Origin: an uncultured Chlorobiaceae bacterium
GTDB taxonomy: Bacteria; Bacteroidota; Chlorobiia; Chlorobiales; Chlorobiaceae
Assembly: GCA_903994455.1 (NCBI GenBank)
Contig: CAJEXI010000008.1
Location: 48,625-112,624, forward strand
DNA: 64,000 bases
Reading direction: 5' to 3'
This document shows positions 1 through 7,180 of the stretch, piece by piece (the stretch's first letter is position 1; the number at the start of each line of letters is the position of its first letter). The notes under the pieces are model-generated. The model did no database searches, had not been told where the DNA came from, and saw only the letters and a list, made by a program, of their open reading frames with translations. A program made the translations under genes and the position numbers.

Positions 1-129
1 CCGGTCAAAAAATCCGCCACGATACAAACCGGCAAGTGCAACCTCCTGCATCACCTCCCTCAGTCCGTTGACTCTCCCTTCGACTGTGGTCGTATCATAT
101 TTCTCAAGCATCTGGCCGAGCACACTCAT
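1..129 (-). CDS. AbiEii-type nucleotidyltransferase toxin, N-terminus only (runs off the window)
   Basis: The first 43 codons of a minus-strand gene are present. Its ATG overlaps the stop codon of the AbiEi gene in an ATGA arrangement, so the two are translationally coupled. The visible N-terminus (starting MSVLGQMLEKYDTT) matches the usual opening of AbiEii/AbiGii nucleotidyltransferase proteins. The catalytic GG...DxD region lies outside the window, so identity rests mainly on the N-terminus and on pairing with AbiEi. AbiEii is the toxin of the type IV AbiE toxin-antitoxin and abortive-infection system. Confidence 0.7.
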   Translation of the reverse strand, partial: MSVLGQMLEKYDTTTVEGRVNGLREVMQEVALAGLYRGGFFDR

Positions 130-797
130 TTCACATCTCCTTTCATCGAGTTGACAAGCTCCAGCAATGCCCGCAGCATTCTTTCTTTCATTCCAGGCAT
201 GATACAGGCCTCTATCACCTTCGAGTCAAGGCGGGTGATACTCTCTTCATCGAGGCGCAGGTCATCGAACAGCAGTTCCCGCAATGCACGTTGTGATGCG
301 ATATTCAGGTTCCGGGTAAACACAAGCTTGTCACACAAGGCCTTCTCTGGAGAGGCCATCAAAAAACCTGTTTTATCGGTATTCTCGACACGATCAATTC
401 CGACTGGATAAAAATCAAGCGGAGAATGCGTATAGGAAAACCGGCCTATCGGAATATCGTACACCTTCCCGCGCCTGGTGGTCATTGAAGTCACCTCAAC
501 CACTCGCTCGGGAATAATCCCGTAATGGTACAGCGCATAATCCATCGAAACATAGGATGGCCCATAGAGGAGATTTGCCACAAGCGGTGTGGAAATGGGA
601 ATCGTTGTCCGTTCAGGTGAAACGGCATAAAGCCCCTTCTTGATGGATACAAGCCACCCTTCATCAATCAAGCGGACAATTTTATCGTTCGGAGAGCGGT
701 ACTCTTTGAGCATGGAGAGGAGTGCTCCGTGCGTCAGAGGCACACCACCCAGTAAACTGAGCTTCTTTTCAAGTTGCATGATGTCATCATTTTGCAT
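126..797 (-). CDS. AbiEi-type antitoxin / transcriptional regulator
   Basis: This 223-residue protein has the AbiEi layout: an N-terminal winged-helix (about residues 8-60, with GLYAVSPE closing the wing) followed by the antitoxin body containing YVSMDYALYHYGIIPE and the typical SPEKALCDKL motif near residue 150. AbiEi proteins silence the AbiEii toxin and repress their own promoter. The toxin gene follows with an ATGA overlap. A perfect 18-bp inverted repeat covers the start codon and fits autoregulation. The length is normal for the shorter AbiEi members. The family call is secure; its activity against phage is inference. Confidence 0.85.
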   Translation of the reverse strand: MQNDDIMQLEKKLSLLGGVPLTHGALLSMLKEYRSPNDKIVRLIDEGWLVSIKKGLYAVSPERTTIPISTPLVANLLYGPSYVSMDYALYHYGIIPERVVEVTSMTTRRGKVYDIPIGRFSYTHSPLDFYPVGIDRVENTDKTGFLMASPEKALCDKLVFTRNLNIASQRALRELLFDDLRLDEESITRLDSKVIEACIMPGMKERMLRALLELVNSMKGDVK

Positions 798-832
798 AGA
801 TAATCGATTATTAGTCGATTATCTATGCAAAA
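790..832. promoter_or_regulatory. Perfect 18-bp inverted repeat over the abiEi start codon (probable AbiEi operator)
   Basis: The arms at 790-807 (TTTTGCATAGATAATCGA) and 815-832 are perfect reverse complements separated by 7 bases. The left arm contains the ATG of abiEi (795-797). AbiEi proteins bind inverted repeats in their own promoters, so binding here would block both transcription and translation start. The arms are AT-rich and there is no T tract, so a terminator is less likely. Confidence 0.75.
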
Positions 833-864
833 TATGGCTTTCTATGGACAAAACAAGCCTGCCT

Positions 865-1278
865 GAAACATAAATGGTTTGTCAACTTTTGTGATTTCAG
901 TCACCCACTGCACCGGCAACATCATGAAGGGATAGATCGTATAACTGATCAGCATTCCCTCATAAATCTTCTGCCCGCTGATGCAATGGTTGTAACGAGC
1001 TTTCGTGATGGTCAAGGCTTGATCGCGGTTGGTTTCGGCCATTTTGAGGTTGGAGCGCAACCGGCCACCCTGAAAGATCGGGAGTGTCACCTGTGGGGTG
1101 AAGCTCCAGACACCACTCGACCCGGTCACGAAGAGATCCAACAAGCTGGTGCTGGCGGAACCGGTAAGTCCTATGCTGGGGAAAAATGAAGCTCTTGCTC
1201 GCCCGAAACACAAGGCGAATTACGGTGCAACTCAAGGTTGGTCTCTTTGAAAAGGGCAAGTAACTGTTTATAATTCAT
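865..1278 (-). pseudogene. Mosaic of three gene fragments: DUF1016-like start, efflux outer-membrane protein, SRPBCC protein
   Basis: Reading on the minus strand, an ATG at 1278 opens a 35-codon stub resembling DUF1016/YhcG N-termini (MNYKQLLALFKET). Next comes about 220 bp (981 to about 1205) nearly identical to the efflux outer-membrane gene at 40.06-40.40 kb, but with an in-frame 126-bp deletion. The deletion lies between two ATCGC pentamers (40088-40092 and 40214-40218 in the intact copy), and a further 9 bp is missing. At about 981 the sequence switches to about 115 bp nearly identical to the SRPBCC gene at 33.24-33.36 kb. A 123-codon frame stays open across the join (842-1213), but with no family-like start or end it is most likely non-functional. 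Both parent genes are intact in this window. Confidence 0.8.
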
Positions 1279-1290
1279 AGGGTTCTCGAT

Positions 1291-1580
1291 TTACCAATTT
1301 GAGTTCAAATACTTTTTGAGCTGCCCAGGATTCAGAACATCATAAGCGATAATTCCCCTTTCTGCAAAAGTATAATGTTTTTGCCGTCCACTGGCAGTTG
1401 TTAAGTAATGCTTAAAAACTGAGGCTTCTTCATTCAAGCTCGTTATCGTCGATAATACGCTTCAGATGCTGGTTGATGGCGGGAACAGAGACATCGTACA
1501 GAGTTGTCATCATTTTCTGCGTCAGCCAGATGTTTTCATACTCATAGCGCATTTCAACACTGGTTTCCGATTTGCCTTCG
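1291..1580 (-). pseudogene. RhuM-family fragment, frameshifted
   Basis: The minus strand encodes ENIWLTQKMMTTLYDVSV and INQHLKRI, the diagnostic N-terminal region of RhuM proteins, ending near 1440. A second frame continues with EASVFKHYLTTASGRQKHY and terminates at 1291, which corresponds to the next RhuM segment but is diverged. Both the start and the C-terminal half are missing. It is one of four RhuM-related loci in this window, the others being at 5.1-6.2, 12.85-13.06 and 14.66-15.72 kb. Confidence 0.7.
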
Positions 1581-1633
1581 TTGTTCGTTTTCAATCGTGA
1601 TTTATTTGCTCATTTTTCTTCTGTTTTGTTTTT

Positions 1634-1860
1634 ACTATCCGGCAATAACCGGCAAATCACAATTGTTCTAAACAGTTGATTAACAATCTGTTCTTATATT
1701 TTTACGCTGCTATCCGGCAAAGTCCGGCAATCATCAATTTGTTGAAACCAATGGACTATCCGGCAGTATCCGGCAAAGTCCTTTGTTGACATTTTTTCTT
1801 AACTTATTGTATTTCAATGACTTTCAATCAGACATCTGTACTATCCGGCAATATCCGGCA
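1634..1860. repeat. Four copies of a 21-bp unit with doubled CCGGCA
   Basis: Copies lie at 1634-1654, 1709-1729, 1755-1775 and 1840-1860. The consensus is ACTATCCGGCAATATCCGGC plus A, with variation mainly in the central bases. Start-to-start spacings are 75, 46 and 85 bp, so this is not a simple tandem array or a CRISPR. The last copy overlaps the final codons of the AlbA_2 gene, encoding its LPDIAG end. The function is unknown. A protein-binding iteron-like cluster or a small mobile repeat are both possible. Confidence 0.75.
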
Positions 1861-3238
1861 ATTTTTTATTCGTTTTTAAATACTTTGTTTGAGGTCCATC
1901 TCCAATTTTTTTGACCCACCCGCCTTCGGTTAGTTTTTGAAGGTCTGTTCTTGCAGTCCGTTCTTTAATTTCTCCCATAAAAAACTCCATATAATCTTCA
2001 CTAGAATAAGCGTTTTCTGGATTCATTTCGGAAAAAAAATGAACCATACGGCCGTTGATTTTTATTTCTTCTTTTATGCCAAATAAAGTAAGTTTTGTAT
2101 ATCCACTTTGAAATGTCCATTCAGGAGATTTTAGTCTTAATTCATCAAACTGCTTTTTAATGAGTGAAAGTCCACGTCCTAACTTCTCCATTTTCCCTCT
2201 AAGGAAAAACATATGAGCCACAGTGGGGTTTCTCAAAACTGAATGGTGGGATTCAATTATATTTTTCTTGGTAATAATATCAGATGGGATTTCACCCGAG
2301 TTAATTATTTCGATTTTATCTTTATAAATATTGATTGTTATTTCTCCAGACATATCGCCATAGTCACGATGCACCATCGCATTTACAATAGCTTCATCTA
2401 AGGCTGCAAACGGATATTTTTCACGGTCAGTTCTTAAAGGACTATCTTGATAAAATTCACTTACAATTGGATTGTTTTTCTTAAAGTAATCCATCACTCT
2501 TTTGAAAGAAACAAAAAGATTATCCTCAATTATTTCAATATCGCTGAAGTTATCGCCAGTAACACCCTCGGGCATATTAGTAATACGTATTCTACATTGA
2601 GTAAAAAACTTTGTTGGTTCATTTCCATAAAGAATTACTGCTCCGTTTTTCACTGCTGTATAATCAATCAATTGAAAATAACTCAAAAAATCTTTCGGGC
2701 TCTTGGGTAGTGATTTAGTCTTTCCAAGCTTATTGGCCGCAACGATTGTGGCAGATATTTCATTTTCACTTAAATCATTGTATTTCGCATCAACGGTTGT
2801 AAGCTTTTCCCAACTTGAAGTATATTGATTCGATGACCTTAAAATTAAACTCACATCATCTGGACTAGCTTCTAAAGTTTGACGACCTTTTCTAATGAAA
2901 TATTTATTCTGATAAGAATATGGATGTCTTGACCCTTTTAATACATTCACTAAAACAATAGATTTTTCATTTACAGTTTCTAATTGCACATAAACCAAGG
3001 GTTGAGGAAAAATATTCTCTAAAGCATTTTGTTTTAGCTCATTTACCTTTTGTTCTGTAATATCTTGCAAACCAATAAGTTCTTTTTCGTTATGTCCTAC
3101 AATAATCCAACCGCCTTCTGTATTTAAAAAAGCACAAATGGTTTTCAAAATAGCTTCGACATTCCATCCAGCTTTAAAGTCAAGCGAATTATGCTCTTGT
3201 TGGTTGATAAGTTCTTTTATAAATGTTATTGCGCTCAT
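1841..3238 (-). CDS. AlbA_2 (Schlafen-like) domain ATPase with C-terminal GHKL-type ATP-binding domain
   Basis: The 465-residue protein starts with an AlbA_2 domain (residues about 12-125; LDFKAGW, FLNTEGGWIIVGHNEKE, IRKGRQT). It ends with a GHKL-type ATPase fold of the HATPase_c_4 class (about 280-370; ALDEAIVNAMVHRDYG, IEIINSGEIPS, GRGLSLIKK). Such proteins are often annotated as RecG-like or putative transcriptional regulators, and they are common in defence islands. The gene follows the DUF4062 gene with a 4-base overlap, so the pair probably works together. Its last codons lie in a 21-bp repeat. The domain call is firm; a defence role is inferred from neighbours. Confidence 0.8.
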   Translation of the reverse strand: MSAITFIKELINQQEHNSLDFKAGWNVEAILKTICAFLNTEGGWIIVGHNEKELIGLQDITEQKVNELKQNALENIFPQPLVYVQLETVNEKSIVLVNVLKGSRHPYSYQNKYFIRKGRQTLEASPDDVSLILRSSNQYTSSWEKLTTVDAKYNDLSENEISATIVAANKLGKTKSLPKSPKDFLSYFQLIDYTAVKNGAVILYGNEPTKFFTQCRIRITNMPEGVTGDNFSDIEIIEDNLFVSFKRVMDYFKKNNPIVSEFYQDSPLRTDREKYPFAALDEAIVNAMVHRDYGDMSGEITINIYKDKIEIINSGEIPSDIITKKNIIESHHSVLRNPTVAHMFFLRGKMEKLGRGLSLIKKQFDELRLKSPEWTFQSGYTKLTLFGIKEEIKINGRMVHFFSEMNPENAYSSEDYMEFFMGEIKERTARTDLQKLTEGGWVKKIGDGPQTKYLKTNKKLPDIAG

Positions 3239-3855
3239 ATCCCTGTTCCTTTTGATTTATCAATTAATTTTTGAATGCGTTCTTGATATTTAAACTGGCT
3301 TTCAAGATGCATCTTGATATCATCATAACTAATATAAGGTTGAACCCAATTCCCAGTTCGTTTAGAAGCTGACCATTCTTTGTCTTTTATAGCATCGTTG
3401 TACATTCTAATACATCTTGTGTCCATCACACCATTATCTTCAAAAGAGATCTTATCGAAATCAATCTTTTTTGAAGTCATATCTTCAATAACAAAAGAAT
3501 CTTTAAATAATGCTCTTGTAAACTCTACCCGATAATCAGCAAGAACAAATCGTGGAATATTTCTACCAAAGGCTGTTTCAAATTCGAAATGTGTAATTGA
3601 TTTACCAGCTTTGTCTAACACCCCAGAGCCATAATCAGGTCTGATAAAGCCAACAAATACGTCGCATTCTTCAACACCATCGGTACAGTTTTTTAAATTC
3701 GATTGTAAACTATCCAACAAAATAGTGCCCTTGTGCGACATCAATACATCGTATCCATAACTATCCAACAAATCATAAATTTGTTTTAGTTGGTACTCGA
3801 AATTGTAAACTGTTGAAGCTACAAATACTCTAATATGATTTCTTTTTGCTATCAT
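3235..3855 (-). CDS. DUF4062 domain protein
   Basis: This 206-residue protein opens with a Rossmann-like DUF4062 domain (VFVASTVYNFEYQLKQIYDLL, then ECDVFVGFIRPDYGSG and ITHFEFETAF). DUF4062 has a TIR-like topology and is found with STAND or other ATPases in conflict systems. Here the downstream partner is the AlbA_2/GHKL protein, overlapping by 4 bases. No membrane segments or signal peptide are seen. A sensing or signalling role is inferred, not shown. Confidence 0.75.
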   Translation of the reverse strand: MIAKRNHIRVFVASTVYNFEYQLKQIYDLLDSYGYDVLMSHKGTILLDSLQSNLKNCTDGVEECDVFVGFIRPDYGSGVLDKAGKSITHFEFETAFGRNIPRFVLADYRVEFTRALFKDSFVIEDMTSKKIDFDKISFEDNGVMDTRCIRMYNDAIKDKEWSASKRTGNWVQPYISYDDIKMHLESQFKYQERIQKLIDKSKGTGI

Positions 3856-3920
3856 AATTTAGCTTTAACTTTAATTTCTATTTTCACAGGTATATTTTTT
3901 ATCGGTCATTTTACAATGAG

Positions 3921-4053
3921 ACATAACGGTTGACGCTATGGCAAGTGCGCGATTAGATTGCTGCTCAACTGTCAGCCAGCACAAATGTATGTAAAGATTT
4001 CAAATGTTTCAACGAACACGCATACCCGCATTTGCTATAGCGTTGGTTGTGGC
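3921..4053 (-). repeat. attC-like recombination hairpin (133 bp)
   Basis: Read on the minus strand the site begins GCCACAAC, ends GTTATGT, and its ends pair through CAACGCTATAGCAA against TTGCCATAGCG. This is the R''-L''...L'-R' arrangement of integron attC sites, although the outer 7-mers are degenerate. It follows the DUF4160/DUF2442 cassette genes on the minus strand, as an attC should. Its central part aligns over about 100 bp with the site at 6.36-6.46 kb. Confidence 0.65.
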
Positions 4054-4063
4054 TAGTTGTTTT

Positions 4064-4585
4064 TTACTTGACAGTAATTTCCAATCTTCTTCCTAAACCG
4101 GTCTCGATTATTTTACTCAATGTTGCAAGCTCAATATCTGAACGGTCATTCTCAATTCGCGATATGTATGTTCTAGATGTTCCACTTATCAATGCCAATT
4201 CTTGTTGAGTCATTCCTGCTTTTTTTCTACCTTCACGAACTAACCGCCCAATTTTTATCATCAAATCCGATTTTTCTGGCTGACTGTATTTTAACAATAC
4301 GTCAGCACCAATTTCAAATGGAACATTTTGCTTTTCCAAATTTCTCAGAGTCATGGATTGCTCTACATTTGACCACGACAAGGTGTTTCCAACAAGTTCG
4401 ACCTTTTCAAATTCAGTCTGATTGTAAAGAATAAATGCTGGTGTATTCTTGTCGACTCCAATATCGCCGAAAAGTTTTCGAAAATCAATTATTCTGGATT
4501 CTCCATTGTTGAAAACCACAGAAATTGCTAAATCTTTAATCCAATTGATTTTTAAAATCCTTGGTATTTTGATATTATGTCTCAT
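4064..4585 (-). CDS. DUF2442 plus HTH (XRE) protein, antitoxin-like
   Basis: Residues 1-95 form a DUF2442 domain (ISVVFNNGESRIIDFRKLFGD). Residues about 108-165 form an XRE-type helix-turn-helix (GRLVREGRKKAGMTQQELAL, SGTSRTYISRIEND). The ATG overlaps the stop of a DUF4160 gene (ATGA). DUF4160-DUF2442 pairs are widespread and look like toxin-antitoxin modules. This partner is intact, while the DUF4160 gene is frameshifted. An attC-like site lies immediately downstream, so the pair appears to be a former integron cassette. Confidence 0.8.
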   Translation of the reverse strand: MRHNIKIPRILKINWIKDLAISVVFNNGESRIIDFRKLFGDIGVDKNTPAFILYNQTEFEKVELVGNTLSWSNVEQSMTLRNLEKQNVPFEIGADVLLKYSQPEKSDLMIKIGRLVREGRKKAGMTQQELALISGTSRTYISRIENDRSDIELATLSKIIETGLGRRLEITVK

Positions 4586-4817
4586 TTTAATTGCGGATTA
4601 AGTTCATAAAACACTCCCAATGCCCAATCTGAATTACCTGACAACCAATCGAAAACCAACTTTAATTGTCTGTTCGGTAAATCACCTGCATAAATCACTC
4701 CATCTTCAATCTGAATTAATACCTCAAATTCGTTATCCTGTGCGTGAATATGTGGTGGTCGATGATCCCCGTTGTATACACAGATTTTATTCCGTTAATG
4801 ATGTCGATTGTTGGCAT
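4582..4817 (-). pseudogene. DUF4160 protein, single-base frameshift
   Basis: From the ATG at 4817 the frame reads MPTIDIINGIK and then goes out of frame at a run of four A on the coding strand (about 4785-4790). With one base restored it continues as ICVYNGDHRPPHIHAQ and runs to a TGA overlapping the next start. The restored product is 78 residues with the DUF4160 core HRPPHIHA, a normal family length. The lesion could be a real inactivating mutation, phase variation at the A run, or a sequencing error. Confidence 0.8.
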
Positions 4818-5064
4818 TGGCAATTTTTCTTCAAAAGTATCTAATTAGATACCTTTTTCAAAGAATTTTCTGAACGAATTTGTTTTTCAACAATTAGCCA
4901 CAACTTGCTTATATGCGCTACTCTACTGCGCCTTACACGACATATTCGATGAATAAGCGCAACAAAGAAGCGTCTTACTGATAGAGCGTTTATTACAAAC
5001 CAAGTGCTCTTTGCGGATTTTAATAGGAAAAAATTGAATTTCGCCATACAAAATAATCCATGGC

Positions 5065-5092
5065 TAACTCATTTTACAAAAAATAAATATAC
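5065..5092. repeat. 28-bp direct repeat, left flank of the 5.1-6.2 kb rhuM copy
   Basis: This sequence (taactcattttacaaaaaat... through atatac) matches 6316-6343 at 24 of 28 positions. The two copies bracket the frameshifted rhuM and its small upstream ORF, suggesting element ends or a site duplicated on insertion. Confidence 0.55.
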
Positions 5093-6152
5093 TACTCATC
5101 GCCCCGCTCCTTCGGCTTCTGCAGAAACTCGATCTCCTTGACCATGCGGTCAAAGTCGCTCTCAAAGAGCCGATCCTGCACGATCCGGTATTTCTCGAAT
5201 TCGCTTTCGGCGTGTGCTCTGGCAATTTCTGCTGTCACTTTGCCGGGATCCTGAAGAATTTCACGATCGGTCGCTGCGATGAAGCGATTAAGGCGGGTTT
5301 CCCAGTCCTGCATGGTCATGGTCATCTTGCGCAGCGCCATGTCCTCGGCAACATCCAGGTATGCCGAAACCAACCGTGCAAGTTGCGCCATTTCGTGTTC
5401 AGTCAGGTAATTCTTTGCAACCACAACGTCGAACTTCTGGATCTTTCCTCCGGGAGCATCCTTCCATGAGATAAGCCCCATATTCTGTTTTTCGGCATCG
5501 GCCCGGTTATAGATGACCTCCACTGCGGTCTCTGCATGTATTGCCCAATGCAGTTTGTTCTGCACTGTGGCAAAAAACGCTTGGTAGCCTGGGCCGTCAC
5601 ATCGTAATCGATGGAGGTTGCATAGATGTCGGTGACCTTCTGGTAGAACTTGCGTTCGGAGAGACGAATCTCCCGAATGCGCTGCAACTGCTCTTCAAAA
5701 TACTGGTCGGTAAGGATGGAGCCACCGCTTTTCAGGCGTCCGTCATCCATAGCATAGCCCTTGATGGTGAACTCCTCTATGATAGTGGTCGCCCATTTGC
5801 GGAACTGCACTGCACGTTCGGAGTTTACTTTGTAACCAACGGCAATGACAGCGGCAAGACTGTAGTGTTTGGTGTTGTAGCTTTTTCCGTCAGCGGCAGT
5901 TATTCGAAAATTTCGAATAACTGATTCCTCCTGTAATTCGCTGTCTGAAAAAACTTTTTTCAGGTGATAGTTGATGGTATGAGTCGCCACGTCATAGAGA
6001 ACCCCCATCATCTTCTGGGTAAGCCAGATATTCTCATCGGCATAAACCGCATCGATGCCGCCAGTGCCGCTGGCAGCGATAAAGGTCAGATACTCAGCCG
6101 CTGAGGAGCGGACGATAGAGACCTCCTTTCCTGATTTTTTTCTCCCGCTCAT
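5092..6152 (-). pseudogene. rhuM: RhuM family protein, frameshifted copy
   Basis: The frame from the ATG at 6152 (MSGRKKSGKEVSI) is almost identical to the intact rhuM at 14662-15723. Near 5575 one G is missing from the run where the intact gene reads ACGAAAAAGCG, so the reading frame leaves the family sequence after ATKRFL. The C-terminal 157 codons remain open in another frame (5092-5565). RhuM was first noticed as a virulence-island gene in Salmonella and its biochemical role is unknown. The N-terminal part resembles phage antirepressor-type DNA-binding regions. Loss of function is likely. Confidence 0.85.
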
Positions 6153-6277
6153 ACTTTCACCCTCTTGTCTATCAAATGGCAAGCCATCAGTTCGGCCTTA
6201 AGCGCCTGCTGTACCGCGTCGCCAAGGGAGTGTTTGTTATCCTCGACATGACGCACGGTGAGAGTTTTTTTATCCAT
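6149..6277 (-). CDS. Small 42-residue protein overlapping the rhuM start
   Basis: An ATG at 6277 opens a 42-codon frame (MDKKTLTVRHVEDNKHS..., ending LIDKRVKV) whose TGA overlaps the ATG of the frameshifted rhuM. The sequence is soluble and charged. It could be a coupled leader peptide or the remnant N-terminus of a larger gene. The region upstream of the intact rhuM copy at 15.7 kb does not encode it. Confidence 0.4.
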   Translation of the reverse strand: MDKKTLTVRHVEDNKHSLGDAVQQALKAELMACHLIDKRVKV

Positions 6278-6308
6278 TCGAAAGCGGCAAGGGTTATGGG
6301 AGTTTTTA

Positions 6309-6343
6309 GGTAGAATAACTCGTTTTGCAAAAAGGAAATATAC
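6309..6343. repeat. 35-bp repeat, identical to 12500-12534
   Basis: GGTAGAATAACTCGTTTTGC and the following 15 bases are identical in both places. One copy lies upstream of the frameshifted rhuM, the other downstream of the RhuM-containing mosaic pseudogene. Part of it (6316-6343) also matches 5065-5092 with four differences. This is a likely boundary sequence of a RhuM-associated mobile unit. Confidence 0.65.
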
Positions 6344-6364
6344 GATTAAAGCCAAAGCATGTGT

Positions 6365-6525
6365 ATAAATTGTTGCTCAACAGCATGTCATCACAAATAT
6401 ATGTTACGATCTCAATTGTTTCAACTTTTACACAAACCTGCATTTGCTATAGCGATTATTAGCTTTAGTGCTATAACCCTTGAATAACCTACTTCCCCGG
6501 CAATTTTTTATACCGCATGTTAGCC
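6365..6525 (-). repeat. Degenerate attC-like region downstream of the RloB-ATPase pair
   Basis: 6365-6462 aligns along its length with the attC-like site at 3.92-4.05 kb (shared TTGCTCAAC, CACAAATATATGT, GTTTCAAC, TGCATTTGCTATAGCG), but its left end is lost where the RhuM unit begins. On the minus strand, right after the RloB stop, GGCTAACATGCGGTAT (6510-6525) resembles a second attC 5' arm with no matching 3' arm. I read this as one or two attC sites damaged by insertion. Confidence 0.5.
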
Positions 6526-6541
6526 GTAGGTATTCTTTCAG

Positions 6542-7180
6542 TCAAAAATATTTTCTTAATTCGTCAGTTTGAAATAGTAAGTTCATTTCACAAATTGCTT
6601 TTGTTGGTTCGTCCACATCAAACTGTCCCAAACTTTCTGAATTATTGATGGCAGTTTTTAAAAATCGCTTCAGTTTTATATAGATATCATTGTCTTGTTT
6701 TGTGAAATATTTTTGAGTCTTCTCGTAATCCTTGAGATACTTTTTAAGCTCATTTTCTGCTTTAGCGCAAGTGTCAAAAAGTTTGGAGGTTTTTTCAAAG
6801 TGCAGTATGAACCAAAACTCCAGGCACGGATTGTTAATAATTAAAATGACGTTTTTGTATTCTCGTTTAATAGTTTTTCTGAATTCTATAAAAACCTGAA
6901 GCGCTGATTTCTTTCCTTTAGGAGTCTCTCTTGATTCTTTAATAATTGTATCTAAATCAATAATCCAAAAGACTTTCAAATATTCACGTTCCGATAAATC
7001 TACAACTAATTTGAATTGCTCTTCAATACTTTTCCTTTGGGGTATCTTAGGCTCAATGTTTAATCTCAATTGTCGCTCATTGCGTTTCAGCATCTGCAAA
7101 TACCAAATTTCAGTTTCTCCATCTACAACAAATGCAAATGTGGGAGGAACCTGACTTATAATCTTCCTTGATTTTCTCAT
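6542..7180 (-). CDS. RloB-like TOPRIM-fold protein
   Basis: The 212-residue protein has the RloB pattern: FVVDGETEIWYLQML at the start (TOPRIM-type glutamate), WIIDLDTI near residue 75, and NNPCLEFWFILHFEKT near residue 115. RloB/AbiLii proteins are effectors that pair with an AAA ATPase of the RloA/AbiLi type, and the ATPase gene precedes this one with a 4-base overlap. The likely role is a phage-defence or RNA/DNA-targeting toxin controlled by the ATPase. The family call is strong; the target is unknown. Confidence 0.85.
   Translation of the reverse strand: MRKSRKIISQVPPTFAFVVDGETEIWYLQMLKRNERQLRLNIEPKIPQRKSIEEQFKLVVDLSEREYLKVFWIIDLDTIIKESRETPKGKKSALQVFIEFRKTIKREYKNVILIINNPCLEFWFILHFEKTSKLFDTCAKAENELKKYLKDYEKTQKYFTKQDNDIYIKLKRFLKTAINNSESLGQFDVDEPTKAICEMNLLFQTDELRKYF

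Noticed and set aside
1634..1860. Repeats considered as a CRISPR array
   Set aside because: Spacings of 75, 46 and 85 bp are too irregular, the repeats are short and variable, and no cas gene is nearby.
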